DNA of 26,150 nucleotides from CBCXVS01 sp965178525 (GTDB lineage Bacteria; Tectomicrobia; Entotheonellia; Entotheonellales; Entotheonellaceae): assembly GCA_965178525.1 (NCBI GenBank), contig CBCXVS010000074.1, positions 1-26,150 on the forward strand, read 5' to 3'. The notes under the pieces are model-generated. The model was not told the DNA's origin, searched no databases, and saw nothing but the letters and a program-made list of their open reading frames with translations. Positions 23,373 to 26,150 of this stretch are shown piece by piece (positions within the stretch are counted from its first letter, which is position 1; each line of letters opens with the position of its first letter). The position numbers were made by a program, and so were the translations under genes.

Positions 23373-24651
23373 TTACCGCGATCTGACACGCGTATCGTTA
23401 CTCAGCCTATCGGTTGGATGCAAGATCACCACATCGCCCTCCTGCAGCCCCTGCAGAACCTCGGCCTCAAAATCGCTGCGATGTCCCAGTTCAATGCGCC
23501 GCAACCGGGCCTTATCGTCCTCAACGGCAAAGACGCACCACGCCTCCTGACAGCGAAACAGGGCACTGAGCGATACTTTCAGCACCTGATCACCTTCCCA
23601 GGTGACGATACGCGCCTCGACACGATAGCCATCACCGAGCGGCACGGGCGTGTCCATCAAATCTGCAATCACATTAACGCGTTGCTCCTCGACGCCAAGT
23701 GCCGAAACCTCGGTAAACGCCGACGGCTCCACAAGCCGCACCTGCGCCCGTAAGCGATCGTCAGCACCCCAGTGCTCGATGATCACCGCCGCACCGGGCT
23801 GCACCTTCACCGCATCGGTGGAGAGGATGTCGATAACCAACTCGAGCTGCGTCAAATCCCCCAACTCCAGAAGCGGTGCGCCCGCCGCCACGACTCGCTC
23901 GTGTTCTTCCAGCACACGCAAGACCTTCCCGCTCACCGGGGCCAGAATGTCGGTGCGTATCGCCTCGTCCTGCAACGTCGCCAGTTCCGCTTCGATGCGG
24001 GCGATGCGGGCGCTGTAGACATCAAGCAAATAGTCGGGATCGCGCTGTTGAGCTTCCAGAACAGCGAGTTCCGCTTGCGCCGCCTGCACCTCAGAAGCCG
24101 CCCGCTGCACCTCGAGTTGTGTGGTCTCAAGCTCCTTGATACGTGTCGTTTCAAGGAGCTGCAGCGTCTCGCGCTCCTCAAGTGAAAGCGCGCCGACGGC
24201 TTCCAAGCGTGCGGCGCGTTGGGCCTCGCGCCGTGCCTGCTGCAGGGCTGCGCGCGCTTTTTCGACCCTGGCTTCGGCTTCACGTTTGGCCGCCTGCGCC
24301 GCGGCAATGCGCGCCCGAACATGTAGCAAGGACGGTTGTTTCGGCCGCAAAGTCTCCACTCCGGCACGCTGGGCGCGCCACTCGGCAATGCGCGCCCGTG
24401 CTTCGCGCACCGCAGCGTCGAGCGGGAGGGGATCAATGCGGGCGATGATGGTTCCTTGCATGACTTCGTCTCCTTCGTCGAGGGAGATGCGCGTCAGGCG
24501 GCCCCTCCGCATCCACCGTGGAACGCAGTGTCCCAGGCGCGACCGCATGCAGATCGACACGTATCGGGGTGGGCCGAAATGCCATCACGACGAGCACGAT
24601 GACACCGAGTATCACAATGATCCAGCCAAGTCGGCGAGGCGCGAGATTCAT
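23373..24651 (-). pseudogene. HlyD/RND-type membrane-fusion adaptor of an ABC exporter, frameshifted
   Basis: The start at 24651 (GGAG upstream) encodes MNLAPRRLGW, a membrane helix (IIVILGVIVLVVMAF) and TLRSTVDAEG, as in HlyD-like adaptors. At about 24502 the frame is lost. The family sequence resumes at once in another frame with RLTRISLDEGDEVMQGTIIA, followed by a long coiled coil (about 110 residues), the second half of the lipoyl/barrel domain (TDILAPVSGKVLRVLEEHER) and a C-terminal beta-barrel. The roughly 16 residues that normally lie between EAEG and GRL (an RVRDRYVVSAPVAG-like stretch) are missing. A deletion of about 50 bases therefore changed the frame. Either the gene is dead or the assembly lost a short segment. 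It follows the ABC permease by 18 bases and would have been its periplasmic adaptor. Confidence 0.8.
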
Positions 24652-24669
24652 GGTTGCTCCGTGTCCGGC

Positions 24670-26150
24670 TTACTCTCTCGTTTTCAACACGGCGATTAAA
24701 TCCAGATGGCGGAGACGCCGTCTGACCATCAGGCCGGAGAGCACGGCGGCAGCGGCCACCACGATCAAGGCAAAGGCATAAGTTGCCTTGGAGACGACCA
24801 ATGGGATGCGATAGAGTTCCGTATCAATGAGCGTCATCAGGGCCGATAACCCATAGCCCAGGGCAAACCCCAGAGGCATGGCCAGGCCGGTCAGGACCGC
24901 TTGCTCACCGAGGAGCACCATGGCAATTTCCGCATTCGTAAAACCCATGACGCGTAAACTCGCCAGCTCGCGGCCACGTTCGGACAGGGCGATACGCGCC
25001 ACATTATAGACCACTCCAAAGGCGATGATGCAGGCAAAGGCGACGAGGATCGACAGGAAGATACCAAAACTCCGGCCCAGGGTCTCTTCGAAACTCGCCA
25101 GGGCGGCTTGCCGAAGTGAGACACCGGCAACGCCTGGCATCCGTTTGAGGCGGGCATAAAGCTGCCGCGCGTGCTGCGCGTCTACCTTCAGATAGGCTCC
25201 TGAAATCGTCCGGCCTTCGTGCATGAGACGGTTGAGGGCCTGCAGATCCATGTATGCGGCGACACCGATGAGTTCTTCCACCAGTCTGGCAACCATGATG
25301 CGGCGCACGGGCCGCGCCCCTTCGAGGACTTCCGCGGTGAGCCGCTGGCCGGGTACAACACCCAGAATCTCCGCCAGCTTTTTCGTCAGAATCACCCCCT
25401 CGGGCGGCAGGTCGCGCGGGCGCAGGTGGCGGTCGACAAGACGGCGTAAGGCGCCGGTAGGCTCGATGCCCGTCAGCGCACCGCGGTACATGCGGTGCTG
25501 GTGTCGCAAGCGCACGGGCACGATGCGAAACGGCTCGGCGCACATGACCCCCGGTAAATTGGCCACGTCGTACCGGGTCCGGTCCGGGCTTGGCTCTCGG
25601 AAGGTTAGCGTCGCGTCCTCGCGTTGCACATGGCGAAACTGCACCTCGATCATGTGTTCGATAGCGTCACTGAAGTAGCGGCCCAGGATGAGAATCGCGA
25701 CGGCCAAGGCGATCCCCAGCGTGGCCAGCATGGCCTGCACGGGCTTGCGCATCATATGACGCAAAATCATACGGCCAACGGGCGACACTATGCGGGCGAC
25801 ACCCAAGCGCTCAATCCATGTCGGGCGAAAACGGGCCGGCGGTTCAGGACGCGTCGCCTCCGCTGGTGGCAATGCCACGGTCCGGCGCAAGGCCGTCAGG
25901 GTCCCGAGGACGGCGGCGCCACTGCTCACCAGAGAGGCGATGCCAAGGAGTTCCCATCCGGCCTCGTAGCGTAGCAGGGGAAAGCGGTAAAAGCGCGCAT
26001 ATTCTTGCGTCATCGCGCTGCCAAACCACAGACCGACTAGGCCGAAGTTCCCCTGGCAGAATAGGCGGAGGGCTAAGTAGATCAACAGGTTGGCCCAATT
26101 CAAAAGTCCATTTACATGGGAACAATCCAACCTCCTGAAACGACATGGCT
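24670..26150 (-). CDS. MacB/FtsX-type ABC transporter permease, C-terminal part (runs off the window)
   Basis: About 490 residues of a permease that usually has around 800 and two FtsX units. Recognisable parts: GLWFGSAMTQEYARFYRFP, LPPAEATRPEPPARFRPTWI, MILRHMMRKPVQAMLATLGI (membrane), a large extracytoplasmic domain (VEPFR-like AEPFRIVPVRLRHQHRM), then the last FtsX domain with four helices and VYNVARIALSERGRELASLR and GFTNAEIAMVLLGEQ. Such permeases pair with an ATPase (not in the window) and the HlyD adaptor downstream. The frame stays open to the window edge; the TTG at 26130 is not taken as a true start. The first 30 or so visible residues (LDCSHVNGLLNWANLL...) do not look like the family. 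Confidence 0.8.
   Translation of the reverse strand, partial: PCRFRRLDCSHVNGLLNWANLLIYLALRLFCQGNFGLVGLWFGSAMTQEYARFYRFPLLRYEAGWELLGIASLVSSGAAVLGTLTALRRTVALPPAEATRPEPPARFRPTWIERLGVARIVSPVGRMILRHMMRKPVQAMLATLGIALAVAILILGRYFSDAIEHMIEVQFRHVQREDATLTFREPSPDRTRYDVANLPGVMCAEPFRIVPVRLRHQHRMYRGALTGIEPTGALRRLVDRHLRPRDLPPEGVILTKKLAEILGVVPGQRLTAEVLEGARPVRRIMVARLVEELIGVAAYMDLQALNRLMHEGRTISGAYLKVDAQHARQLYARLKRMPGVAGVSLRQAALASFEETLGRSFGIFLSILVAFACIIAFGVVYNVARIALSERGRELASLRVMGFTNAEIAMVLLGEQAVLTGLAMPLGFALGYGLSALMTLIDTELYRIPLVVSKATYAFALIVVAAAAVLSGLMVRRRLRHLDLIAVLKTRE

Noticed and set aside
1..26150. tRNA, rRNA, CRISPR arrays, complete insertion sequences
   Set aside because: None seen by eye on either strand; no regularly spaced repeats beyond those listed.

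Overview
The window is a moderately GC-rich bacterial chromosome piece from a draft or metagenomic scaffold, shown by a 10-N gap at 264-273. Almost everything is on the minus strand, in closely packed operons. No RNA genes, CRISPR array or intact mobile element were found. Gene content (Bat-type MoxR/DUF58/VWA operon, Uma2, PhyH dioxygenase, HpcH-family lyase, an in-frame-TGA selenoprotein) suggests a large-genome uncultured lineage. Candidatus Entotheonella/Tectomicrobia or a deltaproteobacterium-like group fits, but this is inference from gene style, not proof. The host must have selenocysteine machinery (selA/B/C/D), none of which lies in the window.

Left block (1-16791). A long minus-strand run is transcribed from a good sigma70-type promoter at 16755-16782. 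Its order is MerR-B12 regulator, DegT-type aminotransferase, HisD-family dehydrogenase, DUF4175 membrane protein, Peptidase-MA/TPR protein, MoxR ATPase, DUF58 protein, BatA-like VWA protein, DUF4159 protein, VWA/GATase-like membrane protein, and probably Uma2. Gaps are 41 bases or less (a one-base overlap at one junction) up to the last Bat gene, so the first ten genes may be one transcript. The last seven of these form a cell-envelope module of the aerotolerance/MoxR-VWA kind. The first three are an unusual metabolic and regulatory front end. The regulator promoter carries three 11-base-phased direct repeats, as in CarH operators, but the protein lacks the residues that make CarH a light sensor.

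Middle (16875-18934). This holds an unrecognised 150-residue gene on the plus strand, a nested hairpin array (17491-17530), an HpcH/HpaI-family lyase with altered catalytic residues, and a divergently transcribed VOC protein. Recognisable promoters face both ways between the last two.

Right block (18942-23043). A five-gene minus-strand operon encodes a conserved protein with a TDGLP-type N-terminus, a UGSC-family selenoprotein, a PhyH dioxygenase, an NAD(P)-binding/SAF-domain oxidoreductase and a YciI-like protein. The selenoprotein is split by an in-frame TGA that reads as Sec in a UGSC motif. A hairpin with a GUU loop, fitting bacterial SECIS rules, starts 12 bases after the TGA. This is the strongest candidate for a poorly described system: a selenoenzyme plus oxidoreductase and dioxygenase, probably a small-molecule catabolic or detoxification pathway.

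Right edge (23044-26150). A 329-base non-coding stretch is followed by an HlyD-type adaptor gene broken by a frame-changing deletion and by the C-terminal part of a MacB/FtsX-type ABC permease. The pair looks like a damaged efflux system or an assembly error.
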